DNA of 52,511 nucleotides from an uncultured Lachnospiraceae bacterium (GTDB taxonomy: Bacteria > Bacillota > Clostridia > Lachnospirales > Lachnospiraceae). The position numbers and the translations under genes were made by a program. Shown piece by piece: positions 9,492 through 17,373 of this stretch. The DNA lies in assembly GCA_902761585.1 (NCBI GenBank), contig CACWKX010000002.1, forward strand, positions 1 through 52,511. The letters run 5' to 3'. The notes under the pieces were generated by a model. It did no database searches and was not told where the DNA came from. It saw only the letters and a program-made list of their open reading frames with translations. How positions within the stretch are numbered: position 1 is the first letter of the stretch; every line of letters starts with the position of its first letter.

Positions 9492-9899
9492 TCACTTCCT
9501 CTGGGATGTTTTCTGGGACTCAATATACTGCTTTACTATGGCGGGCGGCGCACCGCCGACGGTCGATACAAAATAGCTGTTCGTCCAGAGCGTCGGAAGT
9601 TTTGTCTTGATCCATGGAAATTCCTCTCTCAGGACACGGGATGTGCGTCCCTTGATGTGCTTTACGGCTTTGTGTATTCCGAACTGCGGATCTACCTCAA
9701 GGAGCAAATGCACATGATCCGGCATGACCTCCATTTCCAGAAGATCTATGCGGTATTCGTTACAGATTTCACGGCACAGTTCCTTGAAACGCTCGTCAAC
9801 GCCGTTCACAAGGACTTTGCGCCGGTACTTGGGACAGAACACCACATGATATTTACACGAATACACTACATTGTTATTTGATTTATATTCTTTGTTCAT
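9492..9899 (-). CDS. tnpA: TnpA, Y1 HUH transposase
   Basis: A 135-residue IS200-type transposase that moves the element as single-stranded DNA. The HUH motif is HVH at residues 62-64 (MPDHVHLLLEV) and the catalytic tyrosine is Y125 in the C-terminal helix (KQYIESQ). The start is set at the ATG at 9899 because MNKEYKSNNNVVYSCKYHVVF matches the family N-terminus. The in-frame ATG at 9938 lies inside the promoter. The -10 box is only 6 bp from this start, so the message may be leaderless. Confidence 0.93.
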   Translation of the reverse strand: MNKEYKSNNNVVYSCKYHVVFCPKYRRKVLVNGVDERFKELCREICNEYRIDLLEMEVMPDHVHLLLEVDPQFGIHKAVKHIKGRTSRVLREEFPWIKTKLPTLWTNSYFVSTVGGAPPAIVKQYIESQKTSQRK

Positions 9900-9905
9900 A
9901 CTTGT

Positions 9906-9934
9906 GTTATATCGTATATCGCTACTTAATACAA
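9906..9934 (-). promoter_or_regulatory. tnpA promoter
   Basis: Minus-strand TTGTAT (9929-9934), a 17-bp spacer and TATAAC (9906-9911). The predicted start falls on or next to the tnpA ATG. Confidence 0.65.
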
Positions 9935-9995
9935 GCATGAATTATCGGTCGCTTATATCCCCATGCCTGAAGGCAGGGGTTTTACGCTCCAAACG

Positions 9996-10041
9996 ATAAA
10001 AAGATCCTCCAACCTGACAAAATGCCAAGATGGAGGATCTT
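9996..10041 (-). terminator. Terminator of the NlpC/P60 gene
   Basis: AAGATCCTCCA (10001-10011) pairs with TGGAGGATCTT (10031-10041), an 11-bp perfect stem with a T-run after it on the minus strand. It lies 36 bp past the stop codon. The IS605 element starts just beyond it. Confidence 0.88.
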
Positions 10042-10077
10042 ATCATCTAAAATTGTATAAATGATTCAGCTTCCATG

Positions 10078-11415
10078 TCAGACAACTCTGCAGGCCGCAA
10101 CCGGTGTCATCCAGTTCAGGCTGCCATAGCAGATACCGGACTTGCTGTTTGCCGCGTGGACGATGGAGCCGCCGCCGACATAGATTGCGACATGATCAAT
10201 CTCTCCACCTGTGCTGCTGAAGAAAACAAGGTCGCCAGGCGCCAGGCTGTCGATTGAAACCTGTGTACCGCAGGACAGCTGGGATGCTGCATAATGCGGA
10301 AGAGAAACGCCAAAGTTTGCGAAAACAGCCATCGTGAATCCGGAGCAGTCAGCGCCGCTCGTCAGGCTCGTTCCGCCCCATACATACGGATTGCCGACGA
10401 ACTGGGATGCATATGCTACAACGGCCTCCCCTGTTGCAGAAGCTGCCGGAGCTGATGCCTCAGTCTGAGGTGCCTCTGTCTGTGCTGCCGTTTCCTGCGT
10501 CTGCGGCGCTTCCGTCTGAGTCGCAGTTTCCTGCGTCTGCGGTGCCTCGGTCTGGGCTGCTGTTTCCTGTGTCTGGGAAGCGTCAGTCTGGGCTGCCGTC
10601 TCCTGCGTCTGGGAAGCATCAGTCTGTGCTGCTGTCTCCTGCGTCTGGGAAGCGTCAGTCTGTGCCGCTGTCTCCTGCGTCTGGGAAGCGTCAGTCTGTG
10701 CCGCTGTCTCCTGCGTCTGGGAAGCATCTGCCGGAGCTGCTGTCTCGCCGCTCTGGTCTGCAGAAGCATCCGCCGAGTCTGATGCAGCATCTGCCGCTTC
10801 CTCAGCCTGCTTTTCAGCATCTGTATCGCTCATCATCTGATCGATGGTCTTTGCCGTCGGATAATCGGTCTTCTCCTCGACATAATCCTTGGAGACATAA
10901 CCGTAGGTGTCGGAATCCAGGGCAACCTTGAACCAGTTTCCCTCGTCAGCAACGATCTCAGCTTCTGCCCCCTCATCCAGGGAAGCAACGACATCCGATC
11001 CCTCATCCGCCTGAGAGCGGACGTTCAGGGAAACGGCGTTGTTGACCGCATAATTGTAAGCGACCGTCGGAGCGATCGCCGCCGCCTCATCGCCGGTCTT
11101 GATCAGCCATGCGGCCACATATCCTTCCACATCGCCGGACTTGATCTTGTACCAGCCGTCGTCCTCAACGCTCTCGATGATCGCGGAATCATGATTCTTC
11201 AGGATCCCGATCACTTCGCCGCTGTCGGTGCTCGGTTCTGTGCGGACATTCACGTAGTACGCTTCGTCGCACTCTGCAAATGCCAGCGATCCGGTCAAGT
11301 CAGATGCTGCCTCAGTCTCCGGTGCGGTATCCTCGGCATAGACAGCTGCGCTGTTCGCAAAAAGAAGCCCTGCTGTCAGGCAGAATGCTGTAGCTCTTGC
11401 CAATCCTCTTTTCAT
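10078..11415 (-). CDS. Secreted SH3b/NlpC-P60 peptidoglycan endopeptidase
   Basis: A 445-residue exported cell-wall hydrolase. The signal peptide is MKRGLARATAFCLTAG with a cleavage-like AVYA/ED site. Two bacterial SH3 domains follow (YYVNVRTEPSTDSG and VSLNVRSQADEGSD). A Gln/Thr/Ala/Glu-rich linker with a 12-residue repeat comes next, and the C-terminal NlpC/P60 domain ends the protein. Catalytic Cys is in ADCSGF and His in IDHVAIYV; a second His/Asn follows in IVHAANS. Such enzymes cut within the stem peptide, often gamma-D-Glu-diaminopimelate. I chose the ATG at 11415 because AGGAGGT lies 8 bp upstream; the GTG at 11436 would put this site inside the gene. Confidence 0.92.
   Translation of the reverse strand: MKRGLARATAFCLTAGLLFANSAAVYAEDTAPETEAASDLTGSLAFAECDEAYYVNVRTEPSTDSGEVIGILKNHDSAIIESVEDDGWYKIKSGDVEGYVAAWLIKTGDEAAAIAPTVAYNYAVNNAVSLNVRSQADEGSDVVASLDEGAEAEIVADEGNWFKVALDSDTYGYVSKDYVEEKTDYPTAKTIDQMMSDTDAEKQAEEAADAASDSADASADQSGETAAPADASQTQETAAQTDASQTQETAAQTDASQTQETAAQTDASQTQETAAQTDASQTQETAAQTEAPQTQETATQTEAPQTQETAAQTEAPQTEASAPAASATGEAVVAYASQFVGNPYVWGGTSLTSGADCSGFTMAVFANFGVSLPHYAASQLSCGTQVSIDSLAPGDLVFFSSTGGEIDHVAIYVGGGSIVHAANSKSGICYGSLNWMTPVAACRVV
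10470..10735 (-). repeat. 36-bp coding tandem repeat in the NlpC/P60 linker
   Basis: About seven units encode QTQETAAQTDAS or the variant QTQETAAQTEAP. Units nearest the catalytic domain carry the EAP ending and those nearest the SH3 domains the DAS ending. The array forms a flexible spacer and is expected to vary in length between strains. Confidence 0.9.
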
Positions 11416-11759
11416 GTTTCTCTTACCTCCTGGCACTGTGATGGTTCATCCATCCCCCGGTCGGTGTCACGTACTCAACTATATGGTGGATAAAGGATTC
11501 CGGAAGCATTGCGGCTTCAATGCCTTACCGGCTGCCCCAGATCGGAAGCCCTTCATCAGATTGTTACCACTATAAAACCAACTTGTGTCAATCCTGTGAA
11601 GATGTAACAACTTGTTAAAAGTTTTAACATAAATATTTCAAGATTGCAAGTGCATTTTGTAATAAAAGGGAATGAAAACCTGAAAACCTGCATTACGGTT
11701 CCCATCGCACTTCCGATTCCAGCATCCAGGCTCAATTCTGCGACTCCGCCGTCATCTCG

Positions 11760-11795
11760 CGCCCCGCACTCGATGATGAGCGGTCATCTTCACAA
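11760..11795 (-). repeat. Post-terminator conserved sequence, copy A
   Basis: Read on the minus strand, directly after the T-run of the fructokinase terminator, comes GTGAAGATGACCGCTCATCATC and then GAGTGCGGG. It matches copy B (48959-48989) at 32 of 36 positions, and its first part matches copy C (29451-29463). Confidence 0.7.
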
Positions 11796-11836
11796 AAAGA
11801 CCGGACTGGACTATTCCTTCGTCCATCCCGGTCTTT
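11791..11836 (-). terminator. Terminator of the fructokinase gene
   Basis: AAAGACCGG-AC-TGGAC (11796-11811) pairs with GTCCA-TC-CCGGTCTTT (11821-11836). On the minus strand it is followed by TTTTT. It ends the sucrose transcript about 70 bp past the scrK stop. Confidence 0.85.
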
Positions 11837-11904
11837 CTTGTAACGCATCCTGGTATGCCTGACTATTCAAAACCGTCCCTAAGCCTGCACGCAGAGGATG
11901 CCGG

Positions 11905-12873
11905 TCAGCTGCGTTCCCTGATCAGTTTTTTGATCTCCTCCACAGTCGGCATGACCTTCAGTGCGCCCTTCCGCGTCGTAACGATGGAGGCTGCCGCATT
12001 GCCCGTGACGAGCAGTTCCTTCAGCTTCTCCTCGTCAAAGCCGTCCAGGCCATACTTCAGAACAAAGTGAAGGATGGTTGCGCAGAAGGTATCGCCTGCG
12101 CCGGTCGTCTCGATCGTCTTCTCCTGAAGGAACGGCGCCGCTTCGACGCGCAGTCCCTTGTAGTAGGCGCGGCTGCCGTCTCTTCCCATCGTGATCAGCA
12201 CCAGCGGAATCTGATACTTGTCGATGAGCATCTGTGCACCCTTGTCGTAGTCGGTCGTCCCGCACATGAACTCAACCTCGTTGTCCGATATCTTCAGGAC
12301 GCCGCACTTTGAAAGACCGTACTCGATCTCTCTCTTCGCATCGTCGAGCGACCTCCAGAGCGGCGGTCTGAGGTTCGGGTCGAAGGTGATGACATCGCCG
12401 GCCTTTTTTGCCACATCAATCGCGTAGCGGGTTGCCTCGCGTACCCCCTCATCTGTCGAGGACAGTGTCCCGAAGTGGAAGATCTTCGACTCCTCAATCA
12501 GCTTTTCGTCGACATCTGCCTTTGTCAGCATCATGTCCGCGCCGGGATTTCTATAGAAGGAAAAGTCCCGGTCCCCATTCTCAAATGTATGCACAAACGC
12601 CAGTGTCGTATGGACGACTGGATCGGTCTTCAGCCCTCTTGTGTCGATCCCGACGCTTTTCACGGCTTCCGTCAGCATCCGACCGAACATGTCATCGCCA
12701 ACCTTGCCGATGAAGGCGGTCTTCCTGCCATAGTTCTGAAGCATTGAAAGAACGTTGCAGGGTGCTCCGCCCGGATTCGCCTCCAGAAGCGGATTTCCCT
12801 GACTGCTCAGTCCGTTCTCCGTAAAATCGATGAGCAGCTCTCCAAGAGCTGTCACGTCTACCGTCTTTGCCAT
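11905..12873 (-). CDS. scrK: PfkB-family fructokinase
   Basis: A 322-residue ribokinase-fold sugar kinase. The N-terminal motif NPGGAPCNVLSMLQ and C-terminal ETTGAGDTFCATIL (anion hole plus catalytic Asp) are diagnostic. In this locus it would phosphorylate fructose released by the sucrase and the amylosucrase to fructose-6-phosphate. The start at 12873 has AAGGAGG 7 bp upstream and gives MAKTVDVTALGELLIDF. It is the last gene of the sucrose cluster, followed by a terminator. The substrate is inferred from context and family. Confidence 0.9.
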   Translation of the reverse strand: MAKTVDVTALGELLIDFTENGLSSQGNPLLEANPGGAPCNVLSMLQNYGRKTAFIGKVGDDMFGRMLTEAVKSVGIDTRGLKTDPVVHTTLAFVHTFENGDRDFSFYRNPGADMMLTKADVDEKLIEESKIFHFGTLSSTDEGVREATRYAIDVAKKAGDVITFDPNLRPPLWRSLDDAKREIEYGLSKCGVLKISDNEVEFMCGTTDYDKGAQMLIDKYQIPLVLITMGRDGSRAYYKGLRVEAAPFLQEKTIETTGAGDTFCATILHFVLKYGLDGFDEEKLKELLVTGNAAASIVTTRKGALKVMPTVEEIKKLIRERS

Positions 12874-12925
12874 CTCCCATCCTCCTTGCAAGTTGGTCCT
12901 TTTCCGGCATACTGCCTTCGCTGAC

Positions 12926-13010
12926 TCCGGCGCTGAGTGCTGTCTCCGGCGCGCTGCCAGATGCTGCCTCTGGCGCTGAGTGCCGTCCCCTGTGCGCTGC
13001 CAGATGCCAT
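12926..13010. repeat. Two-copy 42-bp imperfect direct repeat between scrK and the sucrase
   Basis: The unit begins CCGGCGCTGAGTGCTGTC and recurs 42 bp later as CTGGCGCTGAGTGCCGTC; both copies continue with GCGCTGCCAGATGC. It fills the gap between the two genes and codes for nothing in the gene direction. Confidence 0.7.
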
Positions 13011-13032
13011 ATGTGGTCAGTATACCATGGAA

Positions 13033-14520
13033 TTACAGGGTCAGGTCATATTTTGTGATGTTCATGGAGACGGCGCCCTCACTGCTGAAAGAAATGCCGT
13101 CCGCGTCCTGCTCCGTGTACAGGTTCACCGTCATCACCTGCTCCCCGTCGTTGAAGAATGCCTCTGCCGAGAATCTGTCGAGGATCAGGCGGATCTTCAG
13201 GTGGTTTCCCTTCCGGCGCAGCTGCATCCTTCTCTGGTGGATGATCGCGCGCCTGGAGCCGGAGAACTTGCGGTCGATCTTCACGATACCCTCCTCCGGA
13301 TGGAAGCTGAGGGTTGTGTAGTATCTGCCCTTTGACGCGAAACGCACCTGGAACTTCCGGAAGCCGGCTGCCTCATCCGCCGGCGCGATGTCCATGATCA
13401 GCTCCGTCCGCCGTCCGGATATGCCCTCAAGCTCCGTGTCTCCGTCCACGTATACATGCTCATAGGAAACCTCTCCGGTGCGCAGCGTCTCGATCTCCCT
13501 GACCGGATTTTCATAGAGATGCCCGTCCCGGATGCTGAGCTCCCTTGGAAGCGTCATCTGCCCGAACCATGTGGTCGGTTCCAGCCGGTAGCCGGGTGTC
13601 GTATCCCAGTTCTGCATCCAGGCGATCATGATCCGGCGTCCGTCCGGAGCAAGGATCGTCTGCGTCGCGTAGAAATCGATGCCATAGTCGATCGTCTGGT
13701 TCTTCTGCGGAGTAAAGGTTCCGGTCTGACTGTCATAGTCCCCGATCAGACAGAGTGTCCCGTTCCCGTTGTGGTACTCAAACCCCTCCGGCAGCATGTC
13801 CATCGGGGAAGTCAGGAGCACCCATTTGCCGTCAAGGCGGAAGAACTCCGGGCATTCCCAGACACTGCCGAAGCGCCCATTGTTCCGGATCAGGACCTTT
13901 CCACGGCTCCATTTCTGCCCGTCAAGGCTCGAGAACATGACAATCCGCGCGTCCCGCTCATGGTTGGCACAGCAGGTGACCATCCGGTACGTCCCGTCCG
14001 TCTCCTGCCAGATCTTCGGGTCGCGGAACTCATACTTGTTCGCTCCCTCGGGCAGGTTTTCAACCGTCAGGATCGGGTTGGCGTCGATCTTCTCATAGTT
14101 CAGGCCGTCTCCGATCGCAACGCACTGCCGCTGGAGCCCGCGGCGGACACCCTGATCATCCAGCTCGCGGACAACGCCGGTGTAGATCAGCATCTGCCGT
14201 CCGTCCGGCATTGTGACCGCGGATCCGGAGAAGCAGCCATCCTTGTCGTATGCCTCATCCGGTGCCAGCGCTGCCGGCAGATACCGCCAGTGAAGCAGAT
14301 CATCCGAGACGGCATGACCCCAGTGCATAGGTCCCCAGACCGTATCATACGGATTGTACTGATAGAACAGGTGATACTGTCCCTTGTACCAGGAAAATCC
14401 GTTCGGGTCATTCATCCAGCCCACCCGCGAGGACAGGTGGAAATGAGGCCGTGCATCCGCGGGGATGCGGCTTCCCATCTCTTCTTCGTACTTTCTTGCG
14501 TCTTCCAGTATTTTGCTCAC
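13033..14520 (-). CDS. GH32 sucrose (or sucrose-6-phosphate) hydrolase
   Basis: A 495-residue cytosolic glycoside hydrolase of family 32 (ScrB/SacA type). The three catalytic motifs are intact: nucleophile D38 in WMNDPNG, D167 in EFRDPK and acid/base E222 in WECPEFF. A C-terminal beta-sandwich follows. It has no signal peptide. Because the cluster imports sugar by an ABC transporter and no PTS gene is present, free sucrose is the more likely substrate. The start is GTG at 14520 with AGGAGAGAGAC upstream. It lies 45 bp after the amylosucrase gene. Confidence 0.93.
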   Translation of the reverse strand: MSKILEDARKYEEEMGSRIPADARPHFHLSSRVGWMNDPNGFSWYKGQYHLFYQYNPYDTVWGPMHWGHAVSDDLLHWRYLPAALAPDEAYDKDGCFSGSAVTMPDGRQMLIYTGVVRELDDQGVRRGLQRQCVAIGDGLNYEKIDANPILTVENLPEGANKYEFRDPKIWQETDGTYRMVTCCANHERDARIVMFSSLDGQKWSRGKVLIRNNGRFGSVWECPEFFRLDGKWVLLTSPMDMLPEGFEYHNGNGTLCLIGDYDSQTGTFTPQKNQTIDYGIDFYATQTILAPDGRRIMIAWMQNWDTTPGYRLEPTTWFGQMTLPRELSIRDGHLYENPVREIETLRTGEVSYEHVYVDGDTELEGISGRRTELIMDIAPADEAAGFRKFQVRFASKGRYYTTLSFHPEEGIVKIDRKFSGSRRAIIHQRRMQLRRKGNHLKIRLILDRFSAEAFFNDGEQVMTVNLYTEQDADGISFSSEGAVSMNITKYDLTL

Positions 14521-14564
14521 GTCTCTCTCCTGTCCGGCCTTCCTGCCTCATGCTGTCATCTGTC

Positions 14565-16433
14565 TTACTCTTCTGCTGCCTTCGGCTTCTCCAGGTACCA
14601 TCTGTATCCGTACGGCTCCAGCTGGTCGCCGAGTTCCTTCATCGTCTTCCCTGAGAACAGGTCGACATACCGCTCTGCCTCGTCATCCGGCATGGTCCAG
14701 AAGTGCTGGGTCTGCTCGCTGAAGTTGAAGTACGCTCTCAGATGCTGATCCATTCCAAGATAACGCAGAATCCCGAGCACAGAGTGGCTTCCGGTCTCCA
14801 TCGTCTCCACCCCGGCCTGGCCGGAGAAGATTGCATGCTCTGCGCGCAGCTTCTCCATCACTCTGAGTGCATTGAAGATCCGCATCGAGATCGGGTCCTT
14901 CTTCTCAACCTTCTCCCACGGGAACTTTCCTCTGTGGAGATATCTGGAGTCCGCCCATTTCTCCGGATCCTTCTTATATGTATAGTCATTGAGCTGGCCG
15001 ATCTCATCCCCGGAATAAATGACCGGGATACCGCTCTGCGTGAACAGCCAGGCATGCAGCATCAGGATGCAGGCAATCGCCTTCTCCTCCTTCGCCTTGT
15101 CCTTCTCATAGAGTGCCGCCTCCAGCCCACAGAGGGACGCAGTCGTCCCGCAGAGTCTCGCGTCTCCGAGCTTCGGATCGTCGTTGTACAGCTCACCCCT
15201 GCTGTCGCTGCCATACCAGCGTCCGGTCAGGTAATCGTTCAGGTACTTCTTATGCGCGACCTGATCAATCCCAAACTGCTTGAGCCAGTCATAGTCCAGC
15301 CCCCAGCCGATGTCATCATGGCATCTGAGATAGTTCTGAAACACATAGTCCTTCGGAAGTCCGGCTACCTGATCTGCCTGGCGCTTCAAAAGTCCGACAT
15401 CGCGCGTGGCGATTGTATTCCAGGTACTGGCCATTGTCGTGACATTGTAGAGGATGTGGCACTCCGGCTTCTCGACCGTCCCGAAGTACGGCACGACCTT
15501 GGACGGTTCCATGACAACCTCGCCCAGCAGCAGGACGCCCGGGCAGACAACCTCCGTGATGATCCGCATCATCCGGACGATTGTGTGAACCTGCGGCAGG
15601 TTGCGGCAGTTTGTGCCGAGCTGCTTCCATATATATGGAACCGCATCCAGCCTCATGACATCGATGCCGCGGTTTGCCAGATAAAGCATGTTGGCGGTCA
15701 TGTCGTTGAAGACCATACAGTTGCCATAGTTCAGATCCCACTGGTATGGATAAAATGTCGTCATGACAACCTGCTTGCAGTCGTCCAGCCAGGTAAAGTT
15801 GCCCGGGGCCGTCGTCGGAAAGACCTCCGGCATTGTGCGCTCAAACTGGCTTGGGATGTCCCAGTTATCATAGAAGAAATACCGGCTTCTGGCCGCCATG
15901 TCGCCCTGACGCGCCAGCTTCGCCCAGATGTGCTCCTCGCTTGTGTGGTTCATGACAAAATCGAGGGCGACCGAGATCCCGGCATTGTGGCAGTCCTCTG
16001 TCAGCTCCTCGAGGTCCTTCATCGTCCCGAGCTCCGGCTTCACCTTCCTGAAGTCCGCGACTGCGTACCCGCCGTCATCCTTTCCCTTCGGACTGTCCAG
16101 GAGAGGCATCAGGTGCAGGTAGTTCACGCCGCAGTCCTTGATATAGTCCAGTCTGCTGCGGACGCCCTGCAGGTTGCCGCCGAACAGATTCGAGTACATC
16201 ATCATACCCAGCAGCCCATTTCCCTTGTACCAGTCCGGATTCTTCTCCCTCTGCCGGTCAAGCTTCTTGAGGCTGCTCTTTCTTTCGGAGTAATAGTCCC
16301 ACATCGCCGCCGTGAGCCAGTCAAGTGCCTGGTAGTCCTCCCCGTAGAGCGAAAAGTACAGCCATTTCAGCTCATCATAGCGATGATTGAAGCGCTCCTT
16401 GAATTCCTTGTTCCATCCTGATTCATCAAACAT
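14565..16433 (-). CDS. Amylosucrase-like GH13 subfamily 4 enzyme
   Basis: A 622-residue alpha-amylase-family enzyme with the amylosucrase signature. It has a helical N-terminal domain, NYLHLMPLLDSPKGKDDGGYAV, the nucleophile D263 in MRLDAVPYIWKQLGT, acid/base E305 in LLGEVVMEP and D373 in CHDDIGW. Amylosucrases transfer glucose from sucrose to alpha-1,4-glucan and release fructose; some relatives mainly hydrolyse sucrose. There is no signal peptide, so it acts on imported sucrose. The start at 16433 has CAGGAG upstream. A hairpin (16455-16504) separates it from the permease gene. The alternative, sucrose phosphorylase, fits less well because those are shorter and lack the helical domain. Confidence 0.88.
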   Translation of the reverse strand: MFDESGWNKEFKERFNHRYDELKWLYFSLYGEDYQALDWLTAAMWDYYSERKSSLKKLDRQREKNPDWYKGNGLLGMMMYSNLFGGNLQGVRSRLDYIKDCGVNYLHLMPLLDSPKGKDDGGYAVADFRKVKPELGTMKDLEELTEDCHNAGISVALDFVMNHTSEEHIWAKLARQGDMAARSRYFFYDNWDIPSQFERTMPEVFPTTAPGNFTWLDDCKQVVMTTFYPYQWDLNYGNCMVFNDMTANMLYLANRGIDVMRLDAVPYIWKQLGTNCRNLPQVHTIVRMMRIITEVVCPGVLLLGEVVMEPSKVVPYFGTVEKPECHILYNVTTMASTWNTIATRDVGLLKRQADQVAGLPKDYVFQNYLRCHDDIGWGLDYDWLKQFGIDQVAHKKYLNDYLTGRWYGSDSRGELYNDDPKLGDARLCGTTASLCGLEAALYEKDKAKEEKAIACILMLHAWLFTQSGIPVIYSGDEIGQLNDYTYKKDPEKWADSRYLHRGKFPWEKVEKKDPISMRIFNALRVMEKLRAEHAIFSGQAGVETMETGSHSVLGILRYLGMDQHLRAYFNFSEQTQHFWTMPDDEAERYVDLFSGKTMKELGDQLEPYGYRWYLEKPKAAEE

Positions 16434-16454
16434 ACCCTGTTCTCCTGTACATGA

Positions 16455-16504
16455 AAACAGGCGCAGCGAACGCACCACCTTGTACGTTCTGCCGCGCCCG
16501 TGTT
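16455..16504. other. Intercistronic stem-loop before the amylosucrase gene
   Basis: AACAGGCGCAGCGAACG (16455-16471) pairs imperfectly with CGTTCTGCCGCGCCCGTGTT (16485-16504). There is no T-run on the minus strand. It may adjust the level of message between transporter and enzyme genes. Confidence 0.6.
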
Positions 16505-16512
16505 GTCAGCTG

Positions 16513-17373
16513 TTATCCCTTGACTGCTCCGGAGGTGACACCTGCGACGATGTACTTCTGAAGGAAGACATACAGGATCAGGATCGGCAGCATTGCCATC
16601 AGCAGAGCCGCCAGGATCAGTCCGATATCGGTCGAGAAGGTTCCGTAGAAGACCTGTGTCGCGATCGGGATCGTGTACAGGCTCTTGTCTGTCAGGACAA
16701 GGCTCGGAAGCAGGTAGTCATTCCAGAATGCCATCGCGTCGATGATCGCGACCGTCGCGGTCGTCGGCGTCAGCAGCGGGTAGACCACCTTCCAGAAGGT
16801 CTGCCACCTGGTACAGCCGTCGATCAGCGCCGCCTCCTCCAGCTCCAGCGGGATGTTCGTGTGAATCGCCCCGTGATAGAGGAAAGTCGCCATCGAAAGC
16901 GAGAATCCGGTATGCATCAGAATCAGTGTCAGCCTGTGGTTCAGGACATTCAGAAGTCCGCCGTAGAAGGAAACGAGCGGAACCATCAGAACCTGGAACG
17001 GGATGACCATGGACGCAATCATCATCGTGAACAGCAGCGTGCACGCCTTCCACTTATTCCGGACGAGCACGAACGCGCACATCGCGGAAAGAAGAAGGGT
17101 CAGCACCGTTGAGCTGAGGGTGATGATCAGGGAGTTCCCGAACACTCTCCAGAAGTGCATCTTCTTCATAGCCTTCGGGAAGTTCTTCGTCGTGAAGCCA
17201 TGCTTGCCGATCAACGCCAGCGGATGAGAATTGATATCCGCCTTGGTCTTGAAGACATTGATCACGACCATGATGAACGGGAACACAATCATAATAAAGA
17301 GGATCAGCAGGACGATCCACATGATGATCTTCGTGATCTTCCTGTTGCGGGCTGCTCTCTCATTCTCAGACAT
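16513..17373 (-). CDS. Sugar ABC transporter permease (MalG type)
   Basis: A 286-residue permease with six membrane segments and the EAA loop EEAALIDGCTRWQTFWKVVYPLL that contacts the ATPase. The C-terminus GVTSGAVKG is typical of CUT1 permeases. It pairs with the permease at 17373-18254, whose stop codon overlaps its ATG by 1 bp. It would form the membrane channel for sucrose with that partner. No ATPase gene lies in the cluster, so a shared MsmK-like ATPase elsewhere in the genome is expected. Confidence 0.92.
   Translation of the reverse strand: MSENERAARNRKITKIIMWIVLLILFIMIVFPFIMVVINVFKTKADINSHPLALIGKHGFTTKNFPKAMKKMHFWRVFGNSLIITLSSTVLTLLLSAMCAFVLVRNKWKACTLLFTMMIASMVIPFQVLMVPLVSFYGGLLNVLNHRLTLILMHTGFSLSMATFLYHGAIHTNIPLELEEAALIDGCTRWQTFWKVVYPLLTPTTATVAIIDAMAFWNDYLLPSLVLTDKSLYTIPIATQVFYGTFSTDIGLILAALLMAMLPILILYVFLQKYIVAGVTSGAVKG

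Larger units (their letters stand above)
8265..9986 (-). mobile_element. IS200/IS605-family element with tnpA and tnpB
   Basis: The two genes are in the order tnpA then tnpB on the minus strand. They are flanked by end hairpins: CCCCATGCCTGAAGGCAGGGG at 9959-9979 on the tnpA side and a CCCC/GGGG stem with loop TGAA at 8273-8293 on the tnpB side. IS605 elements have such subterminal hairpins and no inverted repeats. The exact cleavage points cannot be set from one copy, so the ends are good to about 10 bp. The insertion lies between the NlpC/P60 gene terminator and the gene starting at 8235. Confidence 0.87.
11416..11904. other. Long intergenic region upstream of the NlpC/P60 gene
   Basis: These 489 bp hold the fructokinase terminator (11791-11836), an AT-rich stretch (about 11570-11700) and a GCATTG/CAATGC stem near 11505. 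A minus-strand TTGACA near 11590 lacks a convincing -10 at 17 bp. I see no recognisable riboswitch. The leader of the NlpC/P60 message is probably 100 bp or more. Confidence 0.5.

Noticed and set aside
10470..10735. Possible CRISPR array (regular 36-bp spacing)
   Set aside because: The units are contiguous coding repeats without variable spacers and translate in frame into a Gln/Thr/Ala/Glu linker.
11437..11640. c-di-AMP (ydaO-type) riboswitch before the NlpC/P60 gene
   Set aside because: Such genes are often controlled this way, but I could not find the conserved aptamer blocks in order in the leader.
14703..16421. 572-codon plus-strand open frame
   Set aside because: It is antisense to the amylosucrase gene, has no recognisable domain and arises from the GC-rich codon pattern of that gene.
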